Source: Formicarius rufipectus (lineage: Eukaryota; Chordata; Aves; Passeriformes; Formicariidae). From it: DNA of 64,000 nt. The stretch is from assembly GCA_013399695.1 (NCBI GenBank), contig VXAU01000926.1, forward strand, positions 406,875 to 470,874. Reading direction: 5' to 3'. This document shows positions 1-12,059 of the stretch, in pieces; the stretch's first letter is position 1; every line of letters starts with the position of its first letter. The notes beneath the pieces are model-generated. The model searched no databases. It worked only from the letters and a program-made list of their open reading frames with translations, and was not told the DNA's origin. Position numbers and translations under genes: made by a program.

Positions 1-1664
1 AAAAGAATATCTAGAGACAGGTGGTGCTCATCACATTAAAATACTGACTTGAGAAATACAGGTTTGTTTTTTTCTGTCTAAATAGAAAACTCATTTAAAG
101 GTTAATTCAAACTTTTAATTCAATCTCCTTGACAATGGACAGAAATCTGCAAACAGCCCCTTTCTTTGCTTCTCCCTCCAGCAGACCACCAGGACATCCC
201 TATCATAGGCCCACAGTGTGCTGTCAACCAGAGACTTTCAGCTAGAAGCTATCAAAGACCAGTAATAATTCCTATCCAAATTCACATATTTGTCTTTTCT
301 TACTCTCCTTTTCTACTTCACAGTGACACAAGGAAGAGGGTGATGATATAAAAAAAATGAATGAGACAAAGTAGGTCTCCACGAAACGTCCCAAATAATT
401 CTTTAAGAACACACCAGATGGGGATGGGGACAACAATTAGTGAAGGATTTAAATATTTTTCCTATGGGAAGGCCCAGACTGGACAAGGATGGCATATAGA
501 ATGCCTATCTGTGGTAACCCTGTGCTAAGCCAAAGTTAGTGTGGGCTGGTAGCTGGCACCTATCACCCCTTTCTCATACATATGAGGGACTCCTTTCAGT
601 TTCTCCAAGCATCTGGGCTATATTTATGTAGCTGAATTTTGCCTCCTGAGTGGGTTTGTTTGTAGAAAACCTAGTTTTATTAATGCCCCACAGACTGCAA
701 ATGCCTGGAGAGTGCAGTTCACTGTTTGCTCAGTACCCTCCCAGCCTTGGCTGTACATAAAGCAGTGCCCATGAGCTCACTGGCAGTGCTTCATGCCATG
801 TGGAAGCAGATTAGACCAAGGGGTGCCAAAATCACCATACTGCCTCATGACACTGTGCCTAGTCGCCACAGCAGGAAATTATAGACCCAGTCACTTATTC
901 AGATTTTTTAAAAGGATTAAATGTTTGTATGGATGGGATTTGCATGTGAAATGATACTCATTAGGAAATAATTATGAGATAAGGCCATCATTGTGCTTCA
1001 GGGCAAGGCTGATTTCCATCTGCATCAGGAAGAAATCACTGCCTTCCCTATCTTCAAACAGCTATGAGGGTTGAGGTCTTGCTTTTGTTCCTGGTCATGG
1101 TGTCAACCAGAAAGTCCTGATTCAGCAAGACCCTTGACCTGTCCTTAAATAGCAGTAAGACATACATGACAGGGACCAGCTCTTTCCTCTAGTTTGGAAA
1201 TGAGTTAAGTATGGGCAGTGTTGTACTGTTTCCAGGTTCCCATGCCTGCAGCTGGGATCGGCTGGAACTGGGCTGCTGCAACCTGGCAAGTGACACACGC
1301 CCTGCCTGCAGCTTGCCTGTCCCCAGGAGCACCTCAGCTGTGCTTGGGTGCACACCGGCTCAGGCATTCTCACCAGCTTAATCTGTTACTACTTGCATTA
1401 AGTGTTTCTGTGAAGGGATTGTGTATCAGCAGTGCCTTTGCATGGGCACAGGGATGCGGGGAGGCTGTAGTGCCACCAAACACATGGTGAGCCTGTTCTG
1501 GAGACAGAAATAAACCCCAGACTGCCAGTGAAATCCAGTCTGCTGGACCCTGGCTTTACTCAATGCCGTCATGAAAGACTTTCAGGAAGTGTTGTACAGT
1601 ATAAATATGTTCTTCTTTTATAGAACACCCAAGTTCCCTTCTTTTTTTTTCCAGATAGCAGGAG

Positions 1665-1690
1665 AAAAAAAAAAAAAAAAGAAAAAAAAA
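1665..1690. repeat. Poly(A) tract
   Basis: A run of 16 A, one G, then 9 A, preceded by a short T run at 1642-1650. There is no recognisable retroposon body upstream, so I treat it as simple repeat rather than a SINE or pseudogene tail. Confidence 0.9.
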
Positions 1691-2047
1691 GGGAAGAAAT
1701 TAAAATAACTCTATCTGTGAGTACATTTAGAGGTGATGAAGAGTTTCTCTGTGAAAAATGGACATTGAAACATTATGAAACCTACTGCCAAGAGCACTTT
1801 AGCATTGTTACCTTGTTTGCACACTTTGCTTCTGGCAGGATTTTTAGGACAGGGCCCTAAAGAAAACAAGCAATTCTCATGATGTCTCAGCCGAAGTGTA
1901 ACAACAGCTTCAATAGACCAGGGGGAAATCTTTTGATCTAGCTTGTTTCCTGCAAACCCAGAAGATTTGGAGATTTTTCTGAAAATAATTATTTGTAAAC
2001 AAAGGAATATTTGCTTGAGTTTCAGGTAAGACACAGAATGAGAACAC

Positions 2048-2128
2048 ATGTATTTATGTACATATATATGTATATATATGTGTGTGTATATATACATACA
2101 AACATATATGTATTTATGTGCATATATA
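2048..2128. repeat. Imperfect TA/TG microsatellite
   Basis: Alternating purine-pyrimidine DNA made of TATG, TATA and TGTG units with several internal palindromes. It accounts for the isoleucine/tyrosine-rich middle of the minus-strand open frame across this site, which is therefore not evidence of a protein. Confidence 0.85.
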
Positions 2129-2899
2129 GAGGAAATTGGAGAAAGACAAACTAGTCTGCATGCAAGGGCACCACCTGGCCACAGTGACACTTGTACACAG
2201 GTATGAGAAGCCCCGGGTGACTCACAGCCACCTTGGTTGGCTCTGCACCTCACAGTCTGGTTGCACCAGGGAGCAAGCTCAGACACAGCTCCCCCTGGCT
2301 ATTAGGAGAGCTCAAAATGTTTTTTACAAGCTGGGCTTGTTTGCAAAACTCTCAGAAAGGCTCTGCATAAACAATACTAGCTTGGAAGTTAGAAAGGAGA
2401 TACTCACAACCTTCTGCAGATGAAAAGGCATAAAAATATATACAAAGACAGTGCTACCAATAGTTCATAACTGACACAGTGAGCTATTGATACCCGAACT
2501 GTTCATCTGGTGTGATTAAGAATCACTTTATCTCCTACAGCAGGCAAAAATATATTAGCAAAAGAAACTCACAGGTAATGTTATTATGCAGCAAAGTAAT
2601 TAAATAACACCCTTCAAAAGCAGAGCAGTCTCAGTGCCTCCTGGCATGCAGATTCCTGCTCCCAGTCACTGTCTTCTCCAGAGCAGCAGGTACCTGAAGG
2701 CTGTGCTTTCCCTTGGGAAATGCCAGGCACTTGGGAGCCTTCCTGTTCCATCCTGGCGAAGCAAAGTCCCCTCTCCCCAGCCTAATTCTGCTGCTGCAGA
2801 GGGAAGAGACGTTGGAATGCAGCTGCCCATGCCCTCTGGATCCGCTTTGGCAAACACACGCACACTCCTGGCACTTTGCAGCCCTCATGCCTGAACGAG

Positions 2900-3010
2900 C
2901 ACTGAGAATGATTCATCTCCTGCCTGTCCTTGCTAATGATGAAAATGATAGCCAGCTCGATGACTGAATCAATTAACATTCCCTCACTGATCCTCATTAG
3001 GATCAGAGTC
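2900..3010. promoter_or_regulatory. Candidate conserved non-coding element
   Basis: A compact segment with a homeodomain core CAATTAA at 2970-2976, neighbouring TGACTGAATC, and TAATGATGA-type motifs. No frame looks coding. The regulatory reading is inference from motif density and low repeat content; conservation cannot be seen from one genome. Confidence 0.2.
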
Positions 3011-6000
3011 CCAAATGCACTGGGCAGGCACAGCCTTTACCTGCATCTCTTGATGATATGCCTATCCCTTCAGGTTCCAGCATCATACAAGAAGAACATA
3101 AAAAACCTCCCTGACAGAGGGTTATTGCCCATCTCTCTCTTGATTCCCAGGTTGGCAGCTACCAATGGCTCCTTCGCACAAAGATCTCCACATGTGCCTG
3201 CAACAAGCTTTCAAATCGGGACAGATGATGGGAACGTGGGGCCAGAGAAATGAAACTTTAGTTCCCTCTGCATGTTTGCAAATGAGTGAAAAACAGAATC
3301 AAAAGAAAGTCTAATTCAGCAACATTTTGAATGGCTTGGAATGAGCAATTCTTGGCAGAGGCTGCAAATTCCAGGTCTGATTCATGAAAACTTGGATATA
3401 GGAAGCACACCATGCAAAAAGAGCTAGGGAAGGCAAGACTGCATTGCACTGGACAGTGTGCTGAACAGCAGTACTGGTTTATTTGGGTACTTTACCTCTG
3501 CTTTACAAAAACATCATCTTAGAAATGCTGTCTAAATGTGAGTGGTGACTGCTCTGCTTTTCTATCACAGCTGTTATCTGTGCCTCTTCCACAAGATGCA
3601 ACTTAGGTATAAAATGTTTCTATCATTTGTGCAATATGAGAAGTGGAGCAATATGGAATGTGGTCCAAATAATTAATTCAGTAAATAGAAAGAAAGAAAA
3701 AAAAAGATAATTGTTTGTCCCTTGAAGACACATAACCATGACAATGTAGTGAGAGAGGCAGAGATGTAGAAGCAGCCTGACAGTGCTAAGAGAGAGGATC
3801 TCTCCCCCGGAGGAATCTCCCAGCCAGTGTTGGAGCACTTGGATATGTAGTGAACATGAAACCTGGCTCCCACCACAGTGGTTCAGACCATGGTGTCAGC
3901 ACCCCTACTCTGTCACCTCTTTCAGACGAGCCTAAGTTGTGAGTATTGAATCCTTGGTCTGCCAAGGAGCAAGTGTCAGGGCCTGCATGGTCACTCTGGC
4001 AGGCATGGGATCAGAGGTATGGTCACCTTTTTCTCCAAACATATAGTCCTTGCTCAGAGACAAACAGAACAAGGCCAGGCAAAATTTACATTCCTCTTAG
4101 TGAGTGGAAAATACTTTGGGGAGAGCTAACCCAGAACCTTATGCCACAAAGGAATTTAACTTGCAGTACTGGGAAAGAGGTGCTGTGTATGATTTCTTCG
4201 CATATTTAAGATTTTGCTGTCAATTGGGGTCTGCCAGCAAGCAGTCTGAAAAGAAGCAAAATGGTTAGGATGTCTGTAAAAGAAGAGCAGATCACAGCTT
4301 GGCACGCAGCTACTTTTGTTGGCAGCGCATAACTGATGTGAAATAAATTGCAAGCCAAAAAACAGAGAAATCAGCCTGTTCTTTAGGGCACTGCCTCTAA
4401 TGGGGGTTGAATGCTTTCTATTTCTGGCTGAATTATTCTGATGTGTGAAGCATGACAGATTGAACTGCTGCCCAGCATCTTATTAGGTTTATTTACTAAG
4501 AGGCAAAAAGCACAGGAAGACAAGATAATCATACGTGAAGTCTGCCTACCCCTGCCCACTGTCTCCCTCACCCAAAAGTGCAAAGGCATGATCATTTTTT
4601 TTTTACAGATCCATGAGCAATAGGCATCAGCATCCTTTCATAGATGGACTGCCAGGCTGTGTACTGTGGCATTGCCAGCAGAGTCCCTGCAGCTGTCCCA
4701 GAGGCAGATGGTCCTTGCACAGAGACTCAGGAAAAGCCCATACCCTGTAGCATGATTTGGGAGGCATAGCTAGGATACTGATGCTCTGTCCTGCTCAGTG
4801 GCTGGATAGCACTTACTGTGCAGTCACCTTTGGGGGAGGCAGAGAGCAGGGGAAAGCTGGGAGTTGCCCAGCTTTTCTACTTTTTCTCATCTTTGAGAGA
4901 CAATTCAGATTAAATCCCTTTTAAGACAGGCTGTTCTGCTACATACCCACCCCTCCCCATCTAGAAAGTCCCCAGGCATTGCAGATGCATCCTCACAACC
5001 ACACTCTGCATATGAAATTACATCTGTATGCCAACCCAGAGCTCCCAAAATGAGGAAATACACTTATTAAAAACATATTTATTACTTTCAAAGAGTCCTC
5101 AAGCAGCATTGTTATTAGCCCGTATTATTGCTGTTTGCTCCCTATTGCCTGTAGTGCTCTTTCAGAAGTTTAAAACAAACATTTCTTTCCCTGCCAATTT
5201 TCTCTTTTAGCTTCACTAAACATTAAAGGGTTAGTAATGTTTCTCTTCGTGACTGCATTGTTTTGAAGAATTCAGCACTGTGACAGGAAAGGTGCTTGTG
5301 CAAGCTCTCAAGCGATGCTCTCACAGAGTTTTGTTCCAGGCTGTACCAAAATGAGTTTCTTAATGTGCAAAGAAGGGATCATGTTTTTTCTGCCCCACTT
5401 ACTGCTGTTCTAGCAGGTTCCCAAGAGTGACTCCCGGCAAGGCAGGCCACCCAATCTATGCTTTAATCCACAGACAGACTGCAAAAGGACCTACTATGTG
5501 TGTCACCTGTGGTCAGAGTGGCAGTCCCAGCTCCTGCTTCACCTCCTCAGCAGAGATGGGAGTAGAAAACAAGACTGTGCACCTGTGCAACCTGCAGCAG
5601 AGCAGGAAAAGAGCAGGCAAAAATCAGACCCAAAGGAAAGACGTAGGATGCTTTCTTGAAAAGATTTTAAAATGCATTAAAATCGTTCACCTCCACTCAA
5701 GACTTTCACTGTTGTGTTGTTGTGACCCCCCATCTTACACAGCTAATGGAATTCTGATGGTCAGCCTGTGTGCCTGTCTCAGGGAGAATAATGCATTACC
5801 AGCGTAACTGAGTTTTCTTCGATTCTCAGCTTTATGGGCTCAGATCTGTCATTTCATTCCAGCTACGCTTGGTGCAGGATTCAAGCAAGCATGCTTTTGG
5901 ATGAAAGCTAGAGAACAAAGCTGCCTTTTTCCTCCAGCTGTCCCTCAGATTCTGATCCCTTAGCAGACATCAGATCTCAGGTTGCACTCACTCTATCCTA

Positions 6001-6529
6001 TGCCAAAACAAATGTAATTAAAAACATTGTGCACATACTGAACCAGAAAGAGTAAAAATCTTAACTCTGGCTTGCCCATACCTGAGATAAATGCTGTAAG
6101 AACTGGGCTGTTTATATAATTCTGTAGGATTTACAATTCTTGGATGTTGGCTATTTGGGGGAGGGAGTACTGTTATGGTTTTTATTTGTTTATTTTTTTT
6201 TAATCTTTAAACAGTTCTATATTTGATCCTTTGTAAAAAACTTTTCTTTCAGGTCAGGTCTATTGAATAAATAAGATTTCTTCACTAGTCAGTTACAATA
6301 AAACCCCGAAAGAGTGAAACAACGGAAAGGCTAGGGTGAGCAGTAAAAAATAGCAATGATATTTTTTTTAAAAAGGGTCCATTTACATTAGTGGTTTTGG
6401 CACTGTTTGTCACAAGCCTAAAGGTTGCAAATGTAAATTTAGGTGCCTGTGTTCAAACATTTTCCTCAGCATGTTGGAAATATTCACAGTTGTTTCAAAA
6501 GCCATTCCATCCCAACATGATATCAAAAT

Positions 6530-6706
6530 GCTAGAGGGTAATTTGGGTGAAAGGGACTTCTGAGGATCTTCTGGTCCAAGTCCCTCTTCAAAGAAGGGCC
6601 AGCTTAGATTGAGTTACCTTTGTAATGCCAAGTTGTGAATATTTTCAAGGATGGAGATTTCACAACTATTTCAATAGGCCAAAACACTCCAGTGCTATAC
6701 TACTTA
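6530..6706 (-). mobile_element. CR1 LINE 3' end fragment, old
   Basis: Read on the plus strand, this follows the reverse complement of the CR1 3' end: a GGTGAAAGGGACTTCTG segment, then GATCTTCTGGTCCAAGTCC, a CTTCAAAGAAGGGCCAGCTTA part, and CAAGGATGGAGATTTCACAA followed by the CCAGTGCTA segment. The order and spacing fit about 175 bp of the ORF2 end and 3' UTR. It is strongly diverged and lacks the terminal ATTCTATG-type repeat, so it is an old, 5'-truncated copy lying on the minus strand. Confidence 0.75.
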
Positions 6707-9218
6707 TAGCTCACTGAAATGGCCACAATTGTGTGTTTGTCTCATAATTTCAGATTTGGTGCTCTAAATGTAAGTCTTGTGTTTATGAATCAACCTTCTG
6801 CTCCCTCCCATAGGTTCTGGGAGGGTGACAGCCCAGGGACTGTCATTTAAATACCACCACCAAGAAAATACCTGAGGTGGGTACAGAAGAGAATATCCTA
6901 GTCCATAAGTCAGATTTCAAGATGTGTACAGGGTGGATTCATTGTGTTTGATTTCCTCCCTCCCTGCCCACCTCAGGAGCTGATGGAGCTCCTTCGGAAG
7001 CAGAACTGTGTGTGTCCCACTGGCAGTGGGGCTCTGAGTTTGGCAGCCACAGAGACCTTTACTACAACTAGTTCCACCAGCAGATTTCTGGTTGTTTAAA
7101 TTTTCTGTGACCCTTCCTGAATTTAGATCACTCTGCTCTCTCAGTAGAGCCCAGAAAGCAGCTAATGGGCACTGTTACAGATTAAGCAGAAGGAACGTGG
7201 GGTGCTGCTGAGAGTTTGGTGCAAACCTGCCTCGATTACACCTACAGCCAGCATGGTCCATCTCTCAAGAAATTATGAAATAATTTAGCTGCAGGATGAA
7301 GTCAGTGCTCATCACTACAGTATGTCTAGCACAATCCAGGTCTTCAGCACAATGAAGAAGTAAACAAGCATTGCTTAAAATACTGTGCTCTGGGTGGCCC
7401 TCCTCTGTTCAAACAGAAGGCATCCAGCTAAGCAACCAAGAAAATGCCCTGTAAATTGCGTTTCACATTGTTCTCTGTTTATAGCTAAATATAAGATCTG
7501 AGAGAGGAAATTCCCCAGAGATCAGCACTCACTGCAACGAGTTCAGCAGTCAGCATCCCTTGTACCTCATGCCAGTGCTGTCATACGCAAAGGCAGCCAA
7601 TGACCAAACCAAGATCTCAGGATCATGAGAGTTCTTCAGCTTATCTACAAGCATTTGGGCAGACAAAGAGACAAATGATGCTTTGTGCCTCCAGCATGGG
7701 ACAATGACTGTCTTTCTCTCTAACTTAAACTTCTGAGAGACCTTCAAAGTCTGAAGTTAGGCACAATGTATTCATATTACAACCCAGTAGCCTATTTCAG
7801 CATTTGAGCTGAGCAATTTATTTGGGAATAGAAAGCGACCCTTGAGGGTCATCTTCCCCACTCTGAGTTTCCACAGGGTTCTAAACTCACGAAATGTGAG
7901 GTACTGTCTGTGTAACATCTCAGTGAACTCTGTTTCTGAAGAGAGAAATGAAAGTGCTCTCTATGTGTAGTTTTTGCCATACAGTCTTGTCTCTGAAGTT
8001 GAAGAGACAAATCTGGAATCCTTTGAACAGATTTTTCATTTAAATTTACATTTCTATTACACAGATGGTGGATGACAAGGCAGTGTTGGTAAAACAATTC
8101 AGACCTGCCATCTACCTCATCATAAATGTCTCTTAGCCTTTCTGATGCATTTTAAGAGTAGAAGACATCAAATATATGCATATAAGTATGAAACTAAAAG
8201 CATACAGAAAAAAAGTGCACAAAATTATTCTACAACGTTATGGCAGAATCTGAATTAGACCTGAGTGAAACTATCATACTTGCAAGCACTTCCATTCACT
8301 AGACTTATTGGTTGCATGTGCAAAATGTGGGGCAGCAAGAGAAAGAGAAGGACCATCCTATCTAGTTTGACTCTGTAAAAGGCAAAGTGGCTGTGGTTAT
8401 TTGTACAAATGTCTTTCACTTGGACAAAGCAAGATTGGGACACAGTCTCTGGTATTCATGTACCATCACATAGGGACTCATCACTTGGAGAGCTACTGTG
8501 CCACCATTTCCCAAAGCTCGGGGTCCAAGCCCTGGAGTCAAGTTTTGAAGTTTTTTGTTCCATGCTGGCACATGTAGATTAAAGTTTACTTTTCTGTCAT
8601 GAGGGCTGTCTGAGAGGCTGAGTAGAGATAGACAGTGATATTTCTCCAACAAGGACGTATAAAGCATTTTCAGATGCTTTTTATGGGCCTGGAGAATTCC
8701 CCTCATCCCAGAACAGCTGCTGCTTCATACACCAGGAAATATTTCTTAATAATTTAACTGAGTTAATGCAGCTTTTATAATAATTGAATGGTGTGGCATA
8801 GGTATCCACCTGAAAATTATATCCAGCATGGGTCCACCATTGTATAGGCAAATTCCTTATTAAAGGAAAGAACTGAAAAAAAGCAAGCACCAGTGATTAG
8901 TGATTGTGAGCAGTCAGCACACAGTGTAATAAAGATTGCTGTCATTGCAGATTAATAGCATTAGTAATATCTTATTTCACACAACATGTGGTGAAGGCTG
9001 CTAACAAATACAGTTAAAGCCTACATCCTTTAAGATCTATCAACAGCACATATTCTGGTCCTCAATACCTACCACTGGAAATATTGATCCTCCCATTAGT
9101 CCTTGTGGGAGAACCAGATTTACTACTGACTGAAACTAAGAGCTGAAACCATGGAGTAGTTTTGTCTCTGTTTTCAGAGGGTAACAAGATTTCACCCTGT
9201 GTCTCTAAGTTCCCAGTG
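6707..9218. other. Unique non-coding DNA, nothing recognised
   Basis: No gene, RNA or mobile element is recognisable. Open frames are under 100 codons and have no domain-like features. Confidence 0.55.

Positions 9219-9305
<87 letters not shown>
9219..9305. repeat. GATA tetranucleotide microsatellite
   Basis: About 21-22 perfect or nearly perfect GATA units. On the minus strand it reads TATC and yields an artefactual repeated SIYL peptide. The length and purity suggest it is polymorphic and fairly young. It lies about 300 bp left of the long CR1 copy. Confidence 0.97.
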
Positions 9306-9609
9306 GAGTTTATCCCCACTGTGGGTTAGCTTTTCAGAAACGTCAGTGATTTAGTTCTTTCAGTCCTCCTGCATGATCAAAATACCTTATCCTCTTTGGA
9401 CATGGAAGAGTGAATGGAAAGTCTGTAGTAAGCTTCACAGCAGAAAGGAGAAGGGCATCTGTGCCACTACCACCATGGTACCCAGCCTCCCTCCACAAGG
9501 GGTGCCTGACCGAAATCACAAGGATGGCACCATTAGCAATGTGTTGAAGCAGCCTTAACAGAAGAACACTTTGCACTGACAATATTGTTTGCTGAGCAGT
9601 TTGTTGCTG
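9306..9609. other. Spacer between the GATA array and the CR1 copy
   Basis: No gene is seen. A CTCCCTCCACAAGGGGTGCC-like segment near 9488-9507 might be the 5' part of the CR1 ORF1 region, in which case the element starts earlier than I have drawn it. This is too diverged to assert. Confidence 0.35.
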
Positions 9610-9689
9610 CAATCTTGAGTGTATTTATGACAAGTCCTTGTTGGAGATGGTGGTGGGAAGCAGAACTTTCTTTGGTGAGTTCCTGCATA

Positions 9690-10503
9690 AGGTGTGCGCA
9701 GCTTGATGAGCTGTTATGTCAGGTGACTGCATTGCAGAAAACAGTTAAAAGGCTATGCAGTATTAGAGGAACCAAGACAGGCATAGTTTAGTGGCTTCAG
9801 AAACATGCTCCTGCAGTGGAGGAGAGTGAATGAGTCACCTTTGACCCTGGTGACCCACAAAAGCAGGCCAATTCTTCAGTCCTCACCCTTCAGTAACACA
9901 ACCAAAACCAGATCTGAAACTTTAACAACTGAACAAGCAAGGTCTGCAAAGACAAACACTATCAACACACAGTGGATACCTCAAAAAGAAACTATGAATG
10001 GTCATAGTGGGTCACTCTCTGTTAAAGGGCACTGAGGTGCCCATCTACCAGCCTGATGGGGAATGAGGAGAGATGTGCTGCCTTTTGGGAAATAAGGTCT
10101 GAGATGTTGCTGAGAGGGTGACACAAATTATCAAGAACATAGAACTACCGTGCACAGCCACTCTTTCTTGTAGGCATAAATGACACTACAAGCCAGAACC
10201 AGGCCAGGTAATCAAGGAAGACTACAAAGTCCTGAGGGTGCAAGTGAAAAATCCTGTTTCGCAAGTTATTTTTGCTTCCATTTTACCAGTCAGAAGAAAG
10301 GATGAAGCCAGAAATTGAGAAATAATGCAAATCAGCTTCTGGGTTCATGACTGGTGCCATCATGAGGATTTGGCTTTTAAGAAAATGGAACATTCTTTAA
10401 TAACTATGGTCTGTTAGAGAGGGATAGGATCCATCTATCTAAGAGAGACAAGGGAGTTTGCAGCAGCAGGCTGACCAACTTGGTGAAATGGTCTTTAAAC
10501 TGA
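9690..10503 (+). pseudogene. CR1 ORF1 remnant (coiled coil and esterase-like domain)
   Basis: CR1 ORF1 encodes an RNA-binding/chaperone protein with a coiled coil and, in CR1, an SGNH esterase-like domain. Here a heptad-like LDELLCQVTALQKTVKRL stretch is readable near 9697-9750, followed by a TLVT-type segment near 9840. The later part (10050-10503) follows the esterase region: a GGCATAAATGACACTACA piece near 10175 corresponds to the GTND-type block, TCCATTTTACCAGTCAG near 10277 to the SILPVR block, and GGGATAGGATCCATCTATCT near 10421 to the RDGIHLT block. The domain ends in LN followed by a TGA at 10501-10503, the expected position for the ORF1 stop. Many frameshifts and stops make it non-functional. 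Confidence 0.8.
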
Positions 10504-10659
10504 AGGACTCAGGGTGTGGGCTCCAAAGCAGCAATGCTCACAACATCAAGTCTAACTGGGAAACAAGCCAGGCCAAATAAAGCAGCAACAAACATTCCTC
10601 ATCTGCCTCCCAAGATGAGATTCAGAAGGCAAACCACCTCAAGAATGTGTATGGCATCG

Positions 10660-11366
10660 ATCTTGGAAAACTTACATGCTCAATTACCTCTCTGGAATGC
10701 CTATACACCAGCACATGCAGAATGGTAATAATCAGAAAAAATTAAGAGATCTGTGCGTGGTCACATGACCATGATCTCATTGCAATTACAGAGATGTGGT
10801 AGAATAGCTCACATGGCTGGAATGTTGTAGGAACTTTTTAGTAAAGACAAGTCAGCAAAGCGAGGTGGTGGAACAGCTCTTTATGTGAAAGAGAAACATG
10901 AATGTGTTGAGCTCTGTTGAGGGGTGAACAAGGAAAGAGTCGAGACCTTATGGGTAAGGATCTGGGGACAGGCTAATATGGGTGACACTGCCATGGGCGT
11001 TTGCTACAGGTCACCCTGCCACAAAGAAGAAGTGGAAGTTCTAGAGACCGCTGAAAGGAGCCTCACAGTCACAAACCAGGGTGCTCATGAGGGACTTCAG
11101 CCATCCTGATCTCTGCCAGAAAGAAAACACAGCTGAACACACACTGTGCAGGAGGCTCCTGCAGAACATTGATGACAATTTTTGGACACTGGAGGTGAAG
11201 CCAATGAGTGTGTGTGTACTGCTTGATCTTGTATTGACAAACAAGGAAGGACATATTGGGAATGTAAAGGCAGGGGTCAGCCTTAGCTGCAGTGGCCATG
11301 AGATGGTGGAGTTCAGGATCCTGCATGGAGTAAGCAGGACACTAAGTAAGATTGGGTGGAGAGGAA
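10660..11366 (+). pseudogene. CR1 ORF2 endonuclease remnant
   Basis: The N-terminal part of CR1 ORF2 is an apurinic-like endonuclease that nicks the target. The catalytic ITE block is still readable at 10785-10793. The RRGGGTALYVKE-like stretch lies near 10859-10893, and a VETLWVRIWGQANMGDTA stretch near 10939-10992. The GDFNHPD block survives as RDFSHPD from 11090, so the catalytic asparagine has become serine. The LVLTNKEG block is intact near 11230-11253. The SDH block reads SGH at 11291-11299, with the catalytic aspartate changed to glycine. Two key residues are therefore lost and the enzyme would be inactive even without the frameshifts. The domain runs to about 11366 and then jumps to the far C-terminus. 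Confidence 0.88.
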
Positions 11367-11369
11367 CCT

Positions 11370-11989
11370 AACAAAGTTTAACAAAGACAAACAGTCCTGC
11401 ACCTAGAAGAATAAACCCCTGCACCAGTACAGTCTGGGGGCCAACCTGCTTGCAAAGCAGCTCTTCAGTGAAGGACTTAGGGTTCTGGTAGGGAAAAAGC
11501 TGTCCATGAGCCAGCAGTGTGCCCCTGTGACCAAGGACATCAATGGTATCCTGGAGTTCATTAGGCAGAGCATTCCCAGCAGGGTGAGAGAGGTGATCCT
11601 GACCCTCTGCTCAGCCCCGATGAGGTGGCACCTGGAATATTGTGTCCAGTTCTGGCCTCCCCTGTTCAGCACAGTGGAGGGCTATGAAGATGATTAGGGG
11701 TCTGGAGCAACTCTTATGAGAAAAGGCTGATGGACCTGGGCAAGTTTAGCCTAGAGAAGAGACAACTGAGAGAGAATTTGTCAATGCATACGAATATATT
11801 AAGGCTGAGTGCCAAGAGGATGAGGCCAGATTCTTTTCAGTGGTTTGCAAGAACAGGATAATGGGAAAAATTTGAAGTCTAGGATGAGGGTGACAGCACT
11901 GGAACAGGCTGCCAAGAGAGATTGCAGTGTTTCCTCCTCTGATGATACTCAAAAACTGCCAGGACACAAGCCTGTGCAATCTGCTCTAG
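11370..11989 (+). pseudogene. CR1 ORF2 C-terminal remnant, RT core deleted
   Basis: The sequence resumes at a GTTTAACAAAGAC segment (11374-11386), corresponding to the FNKDK start of the ORF2 C-terminal region. It continues through a MSQQCAPVTKDINGILE stretch (11506-11556), HLEYCVQFW (11629-11655) and a RGLE..SYEKRL-type stretch near 11697-11730, to the end of the ORF at a TAG at 11987-11989. The reverse transcriptase palm, including its FADD-type catalytic box, is absent because of a deletion at about 11367-11373. Several frameshifts also occur. Family alignment is from memory of the avian CR1 consensus; the call is firm, the exact breakpoints are not. Confidence 0.88.
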
Positions 11990-12059
11990 CTAAATGTTCT
12001 AGCGGTGGAGCTGGACTCCAGAGGTACCTTCCAACCCCAACCATTCTGTGATGTTGTGT

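Larger units (their letters stand above)
1..6529. other. Unique non-coding DNA, no gene seen
   Basis: I see no coding exon, RNA gene or recognisable transposon here. All open frames are short and lack domain-like sequence; the longest, on the minus strand at 1711-2286, runs through a TA/TG microsatellite. The stretch contains a poly-A tract, a TA/TG repeat and one homeodomain-motif-rich segment, each listed separately. Composition is ordinary AT-rich vertebrate intergenic or intronic DNA. Confidence 0.6.
9610..12059 (+). mobile_element. Long CR1 LINE remnant with both ORF regions
   Basis: A non-LTR retrotransposon of the avian CR1 type on the plus strand. In order it shows a coiled-coil piece of ORF1 (about 9697-9785), the ORF1 esterase-like part ending at 10503, the ORF2 endonuclease (about 10660-11366), the ORF2 C-terminus (about 11370-11989) and a 3' UTR ending with CCAACCCCAACCATTCTGTG near 12050. 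Full-length CR1 is about 4.5 kb; this copy is about 2.45 kb because the reverse transcriptase core is missing. Frameshifts, stops and lost catalytic residues show it is dead. Most avian CR1 copies are short 3' ends, so one retaining both ORF regions is uncommon. The left edge is uncertain by a few hundred bases. Confidence 0.9.

Noticed and set aside
1711..2286. 191-codon minus-strand open frame
   Set aside because: Its middle is translated TA/TG microsatellite and the rest shows no domain.
9062..9319. Peptide with repeated SIYL units
   Set aside because: It is the translation of the GATA microsatellite.
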